DNA of 33,336 nt from UBA4644 sp900555855 (GCA_052289195.1 DAWAJD010000024.1:1-33336); one strand, 5' to 3'; numbered from the stretch's first letter, positions 7,591 through 15,010 are shown. The notes: generated by a model from the sequence alone, not told the origin. Numbers and translations are program-made.

Positions 7591-7619
7591 ATTATAGCAC
7601 CGCCGCCGGGGAAATGCAA
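7591..7619 (-). promoter_or_regulatory. Promoter of the 33-aa ORF/ABC exporter unit
   Basis: On the minus strand TTGCAT (7619-7614), a 17-bp spacer and TATAAT (7596-7591) with an extended TGC. A strong sigma-70-type promoter. Confidence 0.7.
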
Positions 7620-7635
7620 GCGCTTTCCCCCAGCA

Positions 7636-7668
7636 AAACGCCGCCGGATCCGTGCAGCTTCCGGCGGC
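7636..7668 (-). terminator. Terminator after the MATE pseudogene
   Basis: On the minus strand GCCGCCGGA (7668-7660) pairs with TCCGGCGGC (7648-7640), followed by GTTTTG. It is placed between the MATE gene and the next promoter. Confidence 0.55.
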
Positions 7669-7744
7669 GCTGGCAGTAAAATTATCCCTCAGAAGCGGCG
7701 CCCGCCCCATTTCAGCGGGACGGATCGCGCAGCGGTCCCGCTGC

Positions 7745-8851
7745 CTATCTTTCCTCCTGCTCCCTTGCGGGCATTTCCCACATATCCCTGAATTTCGCAA
7801 AATAGTAAATGCTCATGGTAAGGCTCAGCACCTCACCCACGGTGATGGACAGCCATACGCTGTCCATTTCAAATATGCGCGGCAGCACCAGCACCGGAAG
7901 GACCATGAAGACGATCGTGCGGCAGAACGACAGAATGGCGGAGGTCTTCCCGTCGTTGAGCGCCGTGAACCAGCCGGATGCAAACACATTGAACGCCGTC
8001 ATGGTAAAGCTGGTGGCGACAATATGGAAACCATGTAGAGCAATTTCCGCAACATGGGCATTGCCCTTAGCGAAAAAGCCGACGACCCAGCTGCCCAGCA
8101 AATAGCTGATTGCCGTCACGACGGCAGAAGTTACAAGCAGAGTGATCACGCTGATGCGGAACAGCCGGGACAGCCGCTCCCTGTCGCCCCGCCCAAGATT
8201 ATAGCTGACTACGGAGGAAATGCCGTTGACATAGCCCCGGAACAGACCGCCGAACAGGCCCTGGGCATACCAGATGATGGACAGGGACGCCACGCCGTCT
8301 GAGCCGCCGAGGCTCATGAGAATACGGTTAAAAAGAATGGTAATGACCGAAAAGGCCAGCACGCTTACCATCTTGGAGGAGCCGTTGATGCAGCTGTCCG
8401 TGATGGTTTTCCCGCGCCATTTGGGCCGGACCACATGAAGCACCTGCTTGCGGCTGGTGCAGAAGAAGATCGCGCCCACGATGGACGGCACGGCATAGCC
8501 GATGCTGGTCGCAATGGCGGCCCCCGTCAGCACCACGCTGAAGCCAAAAGCCACCGCCATCATCAGGGAAAAATCCTCCCGGGCTTCCTGATGTCTGCCC
8601 TCGCCGATCTTTCAGGCCACCAGGGCATTGCCGCCGCTGCCGAACATCATGCCCAACGCCGACGCCAGATAGGTCATGGGCATGGTGATATTGATGGCGG
8701 ACAGGGCGTCCGTGTCTACATAGAGGGCCACGAAGATGCCGTCCACCGTGGAATACAAATTTGCAAAAATGCTTGAAAAGATCGTCGGCAGAGCGAACAG
8801 GATCAGCCAGCGGAAATCGATCCTGTGCTCCAGTTTCATTTGCGTTTCCAA
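7745..8851 (-). pseudogene. MATE-family efflux transporter, nonsense codon plus internal deletion
   Basis: A MATE (multidrug and toxin extrusion) Na+/H+ antiporter gene, normally ~450 codons, here 369. The frame begins at a TTG codon 6 nt after AAAAGGAG (8865-8858); the first in-frame ATG is 12 nt further and too far from the RBS. Residues 1-79 match the MATE N-terminus (PTIFSSIFANLYSTVDGIFV, MMFGSGGNALVA). An in-frame TGA at 8614-8612 follows, where relatives usually have Arg, Gln or Lys (a CGA-to-TGA change fits); the frame then continues with KIGEGRHQEA. A second lesion, about 80-90 missing residues, lies where FGFSVVL joins TGAAIATSIG (near 8515). The C-terminal half is intact. It is downstream of marR in the same orientation, a common regulator-efflux arrangement. 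Confidence 0.85.
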
Positions 8852-8913
8852 AATAGTCTCCTTTTCTGTTGGTTCTGTTTTCTTTTTGTTTGAAAATCGG
8901 ACGAATTACCCAA

Positions 8914-8942
8914 AAGGAAAGGGCCTTTCACAGCCCTTTCAT
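8914..8942 (-). terminator. Hairpin between marR and the MATE gene
   Basis: On the minus strand GAAAGGGC pairs with GCCCTTTC around a short loop, with CTTTT after it, overlapping the last codons of marR. It could be a weak terminator or attenuator between regulator and pump. Confidence 0.45.
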
Positions 8943-9368
8943 CGTGTTTTTGCAGGCGTCCACATAGCGCCGGGTCAGGGAAAGGAGCAGATCCTGCTCT
9001 TCCCTGCTCAGCCGATCCATGGCGGTCCGTTCACTTTCCTGCACCTTCTGTAAAATGCACGCGGCTTCGTGCCGGCCCTGCTCGGTAAAATGGATGGTTT
9101 TATTTCGCCGGTCCTCCGGCAGCTCCTGCATCCGTATCCAGCCCCTTTTGTAAAAGGCCGTTACTGCAGAGTTGACCGTCTGCTTTGGCAGAAAGCACTG
9201 CTCGCACAGCATTTTCTGCGTGCAGTTTTCCGTTTCATAGATGGCGGAAAGAATGGAAAGGCTGGTGAAATTCAGCCCCACGGACTTTGCATAGTCCTCG
9301 TAGGATGCGTTCCACGCATGCAGACAGGCGCAGTAAGCGCGGATCGACTTGCCCACCGTATCGTCCAT
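8928..9368 (-). CDS. MarR-family transcriptional regulator
   Basis: A 146-residue winged-helix MarR protein that probably represses itself and the downstream MATE efflux gene and responds to a small ligand. Visible features are the N-terminal dimer helix, the recognition region CTQKMLCEQCFLPKQTVNSA, and the wing PEDRRNKTIHFTEQGR. The start is set by the RBS: GGGAG (9381-9377) is 8 nt from the ATG at 9368 but only 2 nt from an in-frame ATG at 9374, so MDDTVGK is preferred. It may be an orphan now, because its neighbour pump is disrupted. Confidence 0.9.
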   Translation of the reverse strand: MDDTVGKSIRAYCACLHAWNASYEDYAKSVGLNFTSLSILSAIYETENCTQKMLCEQCFLPKQTVNSAVTAFYKRGWIRMQELPEDRRNKTIHFTEQGRHEAACILQKVQESERTAMDRLSREEQDLLLSLTRRYVDACKNTMKGL

Positions 9369-9414
9369 AAGCATCTCTCCCGGTACGAAATAAGATTAGT
9401 CCTGTTTTTATACC

Positions 9415-9443
9415 ATTTTAACCCCGCAGGACCCTTTTGTTAA
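9415..9443 (-). promoter_or_regulatory. marR promoter candidate
   Basis: On the minus strand TTAACA (9443-9438), a 17-bp spacer and TAAAAT (9420-9415) lie about 50 bp upstream of the marR start. Confidence 0.55.
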
Positions 9444-9487
9444 GGGGATGCCAAAACAATGAAGCGCTTGACCGTTCGGAAAAGCAA

Positions 9488-9520
9488 ATCACCGGACGGC
9501 CTTCGGGCTCGTCCGGCGAT
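9488..9520 (-). terminator. tRNA-Leu terminator
   Basis: On the minus strand ATCGCCGGACG and CGTCCGGTGAT form a stem with one internal mismatch and a loop of about 11 nt, followed by a T-rich tract, starting a few nucleotides after the tRNA CCA end. Confidence 0.6.
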
Positions 9521-9524
9521 ATTC

Positions 9525-9607
9525 TGGTACGGGTAGTGGGACTCGAACCCACAAGCGAAAGCACTGGTACCTAAAACCAGCGTGTTTACCAATTTCACCA
9601 TACCCGC
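9525..9607 (-). tRNA. tRNA-Leu (anticodon UAG)
   Basis: An 83-nt cloverleaf with encoded CCA. The acceptor GCGGGTA pairs with TACCCGT (one G-U). The anticodon arm CTGGT-TTTAGGT-ACCAG places UAG at the anticodon, decoding CUA/CUN leucine codons. The long variable arm (about 12 nt, GCTTTCGC-type stem) is class II, as expected for Leu. The T-arm GTGGG-TTCGAGT-CCCAC is perfect. Confidence 0.96.
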
Positions 9608-9621
9608 ATGGAAACAGCGTT

Positions 9622-9650
9622 ATTATACACCATTCCGGCGGCGGCGTCAA
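9622..9650 (-). promoter_or_regulatory. tRNA-Leu promoter
   Basis: On the minus strand TTGACG (9650-9645), exactly 17 bp, then TATAAT (9627-9622), ending 14 bp before the mature tRNA 5' end. Near-consensus. Confidence 0.85.
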
Positions 9651-9663
9651 CCAAGGGCAAGCA

Positions 9664-9692
9664 TTGACAAAGCCCCGGATCTTCGTTAAGAT
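9664..9692 (+). promoter_or_regulatory. deoC promoter
   Basis: TTGACA (9664-9669), 17-bp spacer, TAAGAT (9687-9692), about 50 bp upstream of the deoC start codon. It is divergent from the tRNA-Leu promoter. Confidence 0.75.
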
Positions 9693-9741
9693 AAGAAAAA
9701 ACAACATCCTTATAAAACCGCGAAGAAAGGGAGTCCTTTTT

Positions 9742-10407
9742 ATGTCTATCGCCGCTTATATCGACCATACCCTGCTGAAGCAGGACGCTGCCGCCCCGCA
9801 GATCGACCGGCTCTGCGCCGAGGCGGCGCAGTATCATTTTGCGTCTGTCTGCGTGAATCCATGGTATGTGCCCCGCTGCGTCAAGCATCTTCAGGGCACC
9901 GGCGTGAAGGTCTGCACCGTGGTCGGCTTCCCGCTGGGCGCCACCACCACTGAAAGCAAGGTCTTTGAGACGCTGCAGGCCGTCAGGTCCGGCGCGGAGG
10001 AGATCGATATGGTCATGAATGTCTGCGCCATGAAATCCGGCAACACCCGTGCCATCGAGCAGGAGATCCAGGCGCTGGCCGCCGCCGTGGAGGGCCACGC
10101 CATTCTGAAGGTCATTCTGGAGACCTGTCTGCTGACGGAGGAAGAAAAGATCCTGGCCTGCCAGATCGCAAAGCGCGCCGGGGCCGATTTCGTCAAGACC
10201 TCCACCGGCTTTTCCACCGGCGGCGCAACCGTGGCCGATGTGGCCCTGATGCGCAGGACCGTCGGCCCGGAGATGGGCGTGAAGGCGGCCGGCGGCATCC
10301 GGGATTATGCCACGGCAAAGGCCATGCTGGACGCAGGCGCCACCCGGATCGGCGCTTCCGCCGGCATCGCCATCGTGCAGCAGGAGCAGGAAGCCCTGGG
10401 CAAATAA
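9742..10407 (+). CDS. deoC: Deoxyribose-phosphate aldolase
   Basis: A 221-residue class I aldolase of standard length that cleaves 2-deoxyribose-5-phosphate to glyceraldehyde-3-phosphate and acetaldehyde in deoxynucleoside catabolism. The fold is a TIM barrel. Asp89 lies in the EIDMVMN motif, the Schiff-base lysine Lys152 in VKTSTGFSTGGAT, the second active-site lysine Lys181 in GVKAAGGIR, and a phosphate-binding GASAG loop at 204-208. The start is ATG at 9742, 8 nt after AAAGGGAG; the frame is open further upstream but has no RBS there and would start inside the promoter. It is monocistronic, with no other deo genes nearby. Confidence 0.96.
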   Translation: MSIAAYIDHTLLKQDAAAPQIDRLCAEAAQYHFASVCVNPWYVPRCVKHLQGTGVKVCTVVGFPLGATTTESKVFETLQAVRSGAEEIDMVMNVCAMKSGNTRAIEQEIQALAAAVEGHAILKVILETCLLTEEEKILACQIAKRAGADFVKTSTGFSTGGATVADVALMRRTVGPEMGVKAAGGIRDYATAKAMLDAGATRIGASAGIAIVQQEQEALGK

Positions 10408-10532
10408 CAAAAAGGGCGCCCCGAAGGGCGCCAGCTCCGGCGGAGAGGTCCTCTGCCGGATTTGTGGGGATAAAGATATGAACGGTGCCGGACGGTATCC
10501 GTCCGCCTGAAGGGTGATCCAGCCCTTCAGCA
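10408..10532 (-). ncRNA. Candidate structured small RNA between deoC and hpf
   Basis: An unannotated minus-strand transcription unit is proposed from three signals. An extended -10 box (TGG-TATACT, 10543-10538) sits just upstream. Four consecutive perfect hairpins follow: CTGAAGGG/CCCTTCAG, CGGACGG/CCGTCCG, CCGGC/GCCGG with an inner AGAG/CTCT, and GGCGCCC-TTCG-GGGCGCC. The last has a UUCG tetraloop and a CTTTTTG tract (10414-10408), a proper rho-independent terminator on this strand only. The RNA would be about 125 nt and would end at the deoC stop codon. An open frame reads through it but has no RBS and would cross the terminator. I do not recognise a known RNA family. The raiA-motif RNAs of Clostridia also occur next to hpf/raiA genes, but I cannot verify a match. 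Confidence 0.55.
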
Positions 10533-10534
10533 TG

Positions 10535-10547
10535 TTCAGTATACCAC
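10535..10547 (-). promoter_or_regulatory. Extended -10 promoter of the candidate small RNA
   Basis: GTGGTATACTGAA read on the minus strand contains TG-G-TATACT. The identical 13-mer occurs on the plus strand at 10673-10685 before hpf. No convincing -35 element is present at 16-18 bp. Confidence 0.5.
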
Positions 10548-10672
10548 GGCCACCGGGCGAAATCCGTCGGAATCCGTCTGGGAAGAATCGGAAATCTTCA
10601 CAATTTGCCGCGGCAGCCCTTTCGCGGCTTTGGAGAAAAGTTACAAATTGTTCTTCCTTTTTTCCGAAGCCT

Positions 10673-10685
10673 GTGGTATACTGAA
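10673..10685 (+). promoter_or_regulatory. hpf promoter (extended -10)
   Basis: GTGGTATACTGAA contains an extended -10 TG-G-TATACT at 10675-10682, 48 bp upstream of the hpf start. The -35 region is T-rich and non-consensus. It shares its whole 13-bp core with the divergent element at 10535-10547. Confidence 0.6.
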
Positions 10686-10730
10686 ATTGCCGGAAGAAAG
10701 ATCTGAGCAATGAGCAAAGGAGTGTCACAC

Positions 10731-11258
10731 ATGAAGATCGAGGTTTATGGCAGAAAAATGACCGTATCCGACACAATGGAGGCTTATGCCGTCCGCAAGA
10801 TGGAAAAGCTGGGCAGATATTTCGGCGACGAGCCTGCGGCGCAGATCACCTTCTCCAGCGAGAGAGGGATGCAGACCGTGGAAATTTCCTTTTCCGTAAA
10901 GAACCTGTTTTTCCGCGCACAGGAGCGCACCTCTGATATGTATGCCTCCATCGACGGCGCGGTGGCTTCTATCGACCGTCAGATCCAGAAAAACAAGACC
11001 CGTCTGGCCAAGCGCCTGCATACCGACGCCTTCACCAAGTCGGTGGACGCCATGACGGATTATCACGAGGAGGACTTCCAGCTGGTGCGGGAAAAGACGC
11101 TGGAGGTAAAGCCCATGTCTATTGAAGACGCCATCCTGCAGATGAATCTGTTGGGGCACAGCTTCTTCTTCTTCGTCAATACCGACCGGGGCGGAAAGCA
11201 CTGCGTCGTCTATAAGCGCAACGACGGCGGGTATGGCCTGCTGGTGAGCGAAGCCTGA
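10731..11258 (+). CDS. hpf: Ribosome hibernation promoting factor, long form
   Basis: A 175-residue long-form HPF (RaiA/YfiA family) that binds the 30S decoding centre and dimerises ribosomes into 100S particles in stationary phase. The N-terminal RaiA domain spans about residues 1-98 (MKIEVYGRKMTVSDTMEAYA at the start), a short linker follows, and the C-terminal dimerisation domain is at about 117-175 (ILQMNLLGHSFFFFVNTDRG, then YKRNDGGYGLL). The start is ATG at 10731, 9 nt after AAAGGAG; an in-frame ATG 21 nt upstream overlaps the RBS and is rejected. A strong terminator follows. Confidence 0.95.
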   Translation: MKIEVYGRKMTVSDTMEAYAVRKMEKLGRYFGDEPAAQITFSSERGMQTVEISFSVKNLFFRAQERTSDMYASIDGAVASIDRQIQKNKTRLAKRLHTDAFTKSVDAMTDYHEEDFQLVREKTLEVKPMSIEDAILQMNLLGHSFFFFVNTDRGGKHCVVYKRNDGGYGLLVSEA

Positions 11259-11287
11259 TCCTCTGTTATTATTTATTATGTATGCGG

Positions 11288-11325
11288 CCCCGCCGCCCGG
11301 AGCTTTTCCGGGCGGCGGGGTTTTT
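11288..11325 (+). terminator. hpf terminator
   Basis: A perfect 13-bp stem CCCCGCCGCCCGG/CCGGGCGGCGGGG with a 7-nt loop (agctttt) is followed by TTTTT (11321-11325). Confidence 0.92.
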
Positions 11326-11340
11326 ATCTCTGATCCGCGT

Positions 11341-12579
11341 TTATTCCTCCGCCTCCTCCGGCCCCTCCAGGACCTGTCGGACGGCGCTCCTGCGGCGGAA
11401 CACCGTCAGCCAGCAGAAGCCCATGGCAAACAGCCCGCAGACGGTCATGCACAGCCGGTAAGAGATCACCTCGCCCAGCGCCCCGATCAGCAGCGAAAGC
11501 AGGCTGCCCGCCGCCGTAATCAAAACGCCCTGCCAGGCCTGCATCCGCGCCCGGAGCTGCTCCGGCAGATACCGCTGCACCGCCGCCTGCCGGATGGCGG
11601 CGCTGTTGATGCCCAGAAAGCCGCAGACCGCCCGGTTTGCCAGCATCAGCGGATAAGGCAGCCAGAGCAGCAGCGCATCCATGGTCTCATAGACCTGATA
11701 GACCAGAAAGGTGAAGGCAAAGCGCCGTTCCCGGGGGACGCTCCGCCGGTAGCGCACGGCCCCGCCCAGCGACCGCCCGGCAAACTCCGCCACGGAAAAG
11801 AAGGAATACATGGCGGCGGTAAAGCCCGGCGCCGTCCGGAAAAAGGCCACCAGCAGCGGCGAAGCGCCCATGGCCACCCCATTGGTAACGGCCATATAGT
11901 CAAACAGGCTTCGCAGACCCGGCTCCTGCCGGAGATAGGCCGCCGCCTCCCGCAGATCGTTCCACCAGGTCCGCAGGGAAAACAGCGGCGCATCCTGCCG
12001 GCGGGTCTCCCGCACCCGGATGCGGCTCTCGATAAACGCCGCCAAAAAGGAAAGCCCGGCCTGGATCAGCAGCAGATCCGCAACGCCCAGCTTGTCATAA
12101 AGAAAGGCCGCGGCAGGCGTCATGGTCACCTTCAGCACCGGATAGAGCATGGATGAGACCGTATAGCCCTTCTCCTCCATCCCCTTGGGGATGACCTGGG
12201 GATAAAAGCTGCCGTAGGCCAGCTCGTCAAAGGCGCTGAGACAGGCCAGCACCAGCGAAAAGCAGAGATAGCCCCCATAGGAAAAGGCAAAGCGCCGCAG
12301 CAAAAGCCCCGCCGCCCCATAGAGCAGCCCATTGACCACATCGCCGCCCACCAGAAAGGGCTTGCGGGGCAGCCGGTCCATCAGCGGCGCGATAAAGACC
12401 GGCAGGATCACATTTGGGATCAGCTGGATCGCCAGCACCAGCGCAGAGGCCAGCGTGCTCCCCGTCTCGTCAAACACCAGAAAGGACAAAGCAAAGCCGC
12501 TGAGGATGCCCCCTGCCGCCCCCAGCCCGGTGGCGCAGGTGATGCGGATAAAATCCCGTGTCCAGAGCGTTTTTTTCAT
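11341..12579 (-). CDS. MFS transporter
   Basis: A 412-residue major facilitator protein with about 12 predicted membrane helices. The loop 2-3 signature is present as MDRLPRKPFLVGGD. The general pattern resembles MefA/drug-export-like MFS proteins, so an efflux role is likely but the substrate is unknown. The start is ATG at 12579, preceded by GGGAGG about 11 nt upstream and a nearer GAGGAG; an in-frame GTG 9 nt upstream is less likely. It is downstream of, and in the same orientation as, the XRE/TPR-like regulator, but a terminator lies between them, so it may have its own promoter or depend on readthrough. Confidence 0.88.
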   Translation of the reverse strand: MKKTLWTRDFIRITCATGLGAAGGILSGFALSFLVFDETGSTLASALVLAIQLIPNVILPVFIAPLMDRLPRKPFLVGGDVVNGLLYGAAGLLLRRFAFSYGGYLCFSLVLACLSAFDELAYGSFYPQVIPKGMEEKGYTVSSMLYPVLKVTMTPAAAFLYDKLGVADLLLIQAGLSFLAAFIESRIRVRETRRQDAPLFSLRTWWNDLREAAAYLRQEPGLRSLFDYMAVTNGVAMGASPLLVAFFRTAPGFTAAMYSFFSVAEFAGRSLGGAVRYRRSVPRERRFAFTFLVYQVYETMDALLLWLPYPLMLANRAVCGFLGINSAAIRQAAVQRYLPEQLRARMQAWQGVLITAAGSLLSLLIGALGEVISYRLCMTVCGLFAMGFCWLTVFRRRSAVRQVLEGPEEAEE

Positions 12580-12621
12580 GCTCCTCACCTCCCGGCTTAT
12601 GATACCATAGGCTTCTTCATG

Positions 12622-12665
12622 AAAAAAGCCCCTTGTTCCGGGAAGATCTCGCCGGAAACAAGGGG
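12622..12665 (-). terminator. Terminator after the XRE/TPR-like regulator
   Basis: On the minus strand CCCCTTGTTTCCGG pairs with CCGGAACAAGGGG (one bulged T), followed by CTTTTTT (12628-12622). It lies 25 bp after the regulator stop codon and 43 bp before the MFS start. Confidence 0.8.
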
Positions 12666-12689
12666 TTAAATCGCATTGAATCGCACTTT

Positions 12690-13814
12690 TCAGGAAAATT
12701 CACAGCGCAGGAGATAGGCCTGCCGGTATTGGCGGGCCGCCTCATACCATTTCAATACATAGGGCAGATGGAACCGGACATAGCCCATGGGCAGCTCCGC
12801 CCGGATGTGGGCAAAGGTCTCCAATAGCCGGGCGCCATATTCCGGCCGCTGCAAAAAGTCCGGCTGCTCCAGCCGGAAGCGCACCAGCGCCAGCATCTCC
12901 TGCGCCAGCTCCGGCGCGATCTCCCCCGCCGCGGCGTTTGTCTCCGCCCGGTCCAGCGCAGCCAGCCCCTCCTGCCGCTTTCCCAGCTGCTCGCAGCAGA
13001 TGGCCAGCTTGTGCAGTGCCAAAACGGAGGGCGCTTCCAGCCCGGAAAAATAGGCGTAGGCCGCGGCGGCGTCCCCCTGCTCCAGCTGACTGGAGGCCAG
13101 ATTATAATCAATGGTCGTCCGCAGCCCATCGTCTCCCAGCGCCAGCGCCAGCCGCCGGGCCACGGCATAATGCTGCCGCAGCTGCTCCATGCTGCCCAGA
13201 TCGGAGCAGCAGTTGCCCAGATAGGTCCTGGAAAGGAGCATCAGCCGCACCAGCCCCTGCTCCGCCGCCCGGTCATAGGCCTGCTGCAGCGCTTCCATGG
13301 CCAGGGCATATTCCCCCTGCCGGTATCGGTCCACGCCCTCCATCATCCGGTAAAAGGGCGCAGGCTCCAGCGCCGTCGCCGCGGCATAGTCCCGCTTCAG
13401 GGCCAGCTGCAGCGCCCGCTGGGGCGGCGTCATAAAGGGCTCGCAGTCCTCCGGAAGGGGGCGGTGCTCGTCTGCATAAAAGGCCTGCAGCAGCAGGAAA
13501 TCCATCGCCTGTCGGCTGCGCATCAGTGTTTGCTCTCGGGCCTGCAGTGCCGAAAAGCTCCGGCGAAAGCCAGCCTGATCTCCCTCCAAAAGCAGCGCCC
13601 GGCAGCGAGCCAGCAGGGCTTCCACCTCCGGCTCCAGCGCCCACTGCAGCCCCAGCCGTTCAAACAGCAGCGCCAGCACCTCCGGCGAGGGCCGGGCCTT
13701 TCCCTGCTCCAGCTTGGAAAGATAGGACGCGGCGCAGATCCCGCGGCAGAGCCCCGCCTGGCTCCAGCCCCGCCGCAGCCGCTCCCGCCGGATCATCATT
13801 CCCGCAAGCTCCAT
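12690..13814 (-). CDS. XRE-family regulator with TPR-like C-terminal domain
   Basis: A 374-residue protein with an N-terminal helix-turn-helix (about 7-60; LRRGWSQAGLCRGICAASYL, then KLEQGKARPSPEVLALLFERLGL) and a long alpha-helical remainder with TPR-like spacing (repeated A..Y..A..L segments between about 130 and 360). This architecture is shared with RRNPPA-type (PlcR/Rgg/ComR-like) regulators, many of which respond to peptides and control a neighbouring exporter; that function is inference. RBS GGGGAGGAAG is placed well before ATG. No small pheromone ORF is visible in the 123-bp upstream gap. It probably regulates the adjacent MFS gene. Confidence 0.82.
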   Translation of the reverse strand: MELAGMMIRRERLRRGWSQAGLCRGICAASYLSKLEQGKARPSPEVLALLFERLGLQWALEPEVEALLARCRALLLEGDQAGFRRSFSALQAREQTLMRSRQAMDFLLLQAFYADEHRPLPEDCEPFMTPPQRALQLALKRDYAAATALEPAPFYRMMEGVDRYRQGEYALAMEALQQAYDRAAEQGLVRLMLLSRTYLGNCCSDLGSMEQLRQHYAVARRLALALGDDGLRTTIDYNLASSQLEQGDAAAAYAYFSGLEAPSVLALHKLAICCEQLGKRQEGLAALDRAETNAAAGEIAPELAQEMLALVRFRLEQPDFLQRPEYGARLLETFAHIRAELPMGYVRFHLPYVLKWYEAARQYRQAYLLRCEFS

Positions 13815-13845
13815 GTTCGCTTCCTCCCCGCTTCAGACTGCCGCC

Positions 13846-13875
13846 ATTTTATCACAAAAGCCGCGCCCGGCGCAA
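13846..13875 (-). promoter_or_regulatory. Promoter of the XRE/TPR-like regulator
   Basis: On the minus strand TTGCGC (13875-13870), an 18-bp spacer and TAAAAT (13851-13846) with an extended TGA. Confidence 0.55.
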
Positions 13876-13937
13876 GGCCGGCAGGAATAATCCTCCATGT
13901 TTCTGAAACACTAAGAAAAAAAGCAAGGAGGCCCTTT

Positions 13938-14612
13938 ATGCTGATCCCCTTTGCGCGGACGCTGATCCTCTATCTGGCCATCATTCTGGCCCTGCGGCTC
14001 ATGGGCAAGCGGCAGGTGGGCGAGATGCAGCCCAGCGAGCTGGTGGTGACGATCCTGGTCTCGGCGGTGGCCTCCGTCCCCATGCAGGACATCGACATCC
14101 CCCTCTCCCACGGTCTGGTGCCCGTGCTGACGCTGATCGCGGCGGAGGTACTCATCTCCGCCCTGACGCTGAAAAACAGCCGATTGCGCCAGCTGCTCGC
14201 CGGCAAGCCCGTTCCGGTGATCTGCAGCGGCCGGCTGGACCAGAACGCCCTGAAAAAGCTTCGCCTCAGCACCGACGACCTGCTGGAGGATCTGCGGCTC
14301 AACGGCATTTTCGACCTGCGGCAGGTGCAGTTTGCCCAGTTGGAGACCAACGGTCAGCTCAGCGTGCTGCTCCGCAGCGGCGACGCCCCCGCCACCCCTT
14401 CCCAGCTGGGGCAGAAGGTCTCTCAGGCGCTGCCCATGCACACGCTGGTGGCCGACGGCGCCCTGCGGGAGGATTCTCTCCGGCAGCTGGGGCAGAGCCG
14501 GGACTGGCTGGAGCGGATCCTGAAGGCCGGCGGCATCCGGACGCTGGCGGAGGTCTTTCTCTTCTGCGCCGATGAAAACGGCGATCATTTTCTCATCAAA
14601 AAGGAGCGGTGA
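13938..14612 (+). CDS. DUF421 (YetF-family) membrane protein
   Basis: A 224-residue YetF/YdfS-family protein. Three N-terminal membrane helices (about 4-22, 31-50, 58-78) precede the cytoplasmic DUF421 domain. Family hallmarks are RLMGKRQVGEMQPSELVVTI at residues 20-39, the GKPVPVICSGRLDQNAL segment and LLEDLRLNGIFDLRQVQFAQLETNGQLS-type strand-helix. The biochemical role of the family is not established. The start is ATG at 13938, 6 nt after AAGGAGG; the frame is open for ~900 nt upstream, but that is antisense to the regulator gene. It forms an operon with the DUF4363 gene 3 nt downstream. Confidence 0.93.
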   Translation: MLIPFARTLILYLAIILALRLMGKRQVGEMQPSELVVTILVSAVASVPMQDIDIPLSHGLVPVLTLIAAEVLISALTLKNSRLRQLLAGKPVPVICSGRLDQNALKKLRLSTDDLLEDLRLNGIFDLRQVQFAQLETNGQLSVLLRSGDAPATPSQLGQKVSQALPMHTLVADGALREDSLRQLGQSRDWLERILKAGGIRTLAEVFLFCADENGDHFLIKKER

Positions 14613-14615
14613 GCC

Positions 14616-14996
14616 ATGCACTGGCGTGTGATCCTCGCGGCGTGTATTATCGCCGGTCTGCTGGCAGGCGGCCTGGTTTCTCTGCACCACACAGCAAAGC
14701 TCTGTACCCAGGTCTCTTCGCCGCTGGAGCAGCTTTCGGCGCAGCTGCAGCAGAAAGCGCCGGCCGATCTGGCGCTGCTTCAGCAGGCCATGGAGATCTG
14801 GCAGCGAGGTCTGCCCTATCTTTCCTCCGTCCTGGCCCACGATCGGCTGGACGCCGTCAGTGGCGCGCTGTTTCGGGCGGAGGGCTTTTTGAAGGCGGAG
14901 GACGGCGGCGAGGCGCTGGCGGAGGTGCGGGACGCTTTGTGGCAGCTTTCGCTGCTTGGGCAATATGACAAGCCCACCGTCCGCAGTCTTTTATAG
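14616..14996 (+). CDS. DUF4363 family protein
   Basis: A 126-residue protein with one N-terminal hydrophobic segment (about 5-23) acting as a signal anchor, then an alpha-helical, glutamine-rich extracytoplasmic domain. It matches the size, topology and position of DUF4363 proteins, which in Clostridia sit directly after DUF421 genes. The 3-nt spacing to the DUF421 stop implies coupled translation and a shared role. No catalytic motif is visible. Confidence 0.8.
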   Translation: MHWRVILAACIIAGLLAGGLVSLHHTAKLCTQVSSPLEQLSAQLQQKAPADLALLQQAMEIWQRGLPYLSSVLAHDRLDAVSGALFRAEGFLKAEDGGEALAEVRDALWQLSLLGQYDKPTVRSLL

Positions 14997-15010
14997 ATTC
15001 CATTTTTTGC

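Noticed and set aside
8612..8614. In-frame TGA in the MATE gene as a selenocysteine or recoded codon
   Set aside because: No SECIS-like hairpin was recognised just downstream, the family has no Cys/Sec at this site, and the gene also carries an internal deletion.
9595..10776. Long minus-strand ORF antisense to deoC
   Set aside because: Shadow frame of a clear aldolase gene with low-complexity composition and no RBS. It would also read through the candidate RNA terminator.
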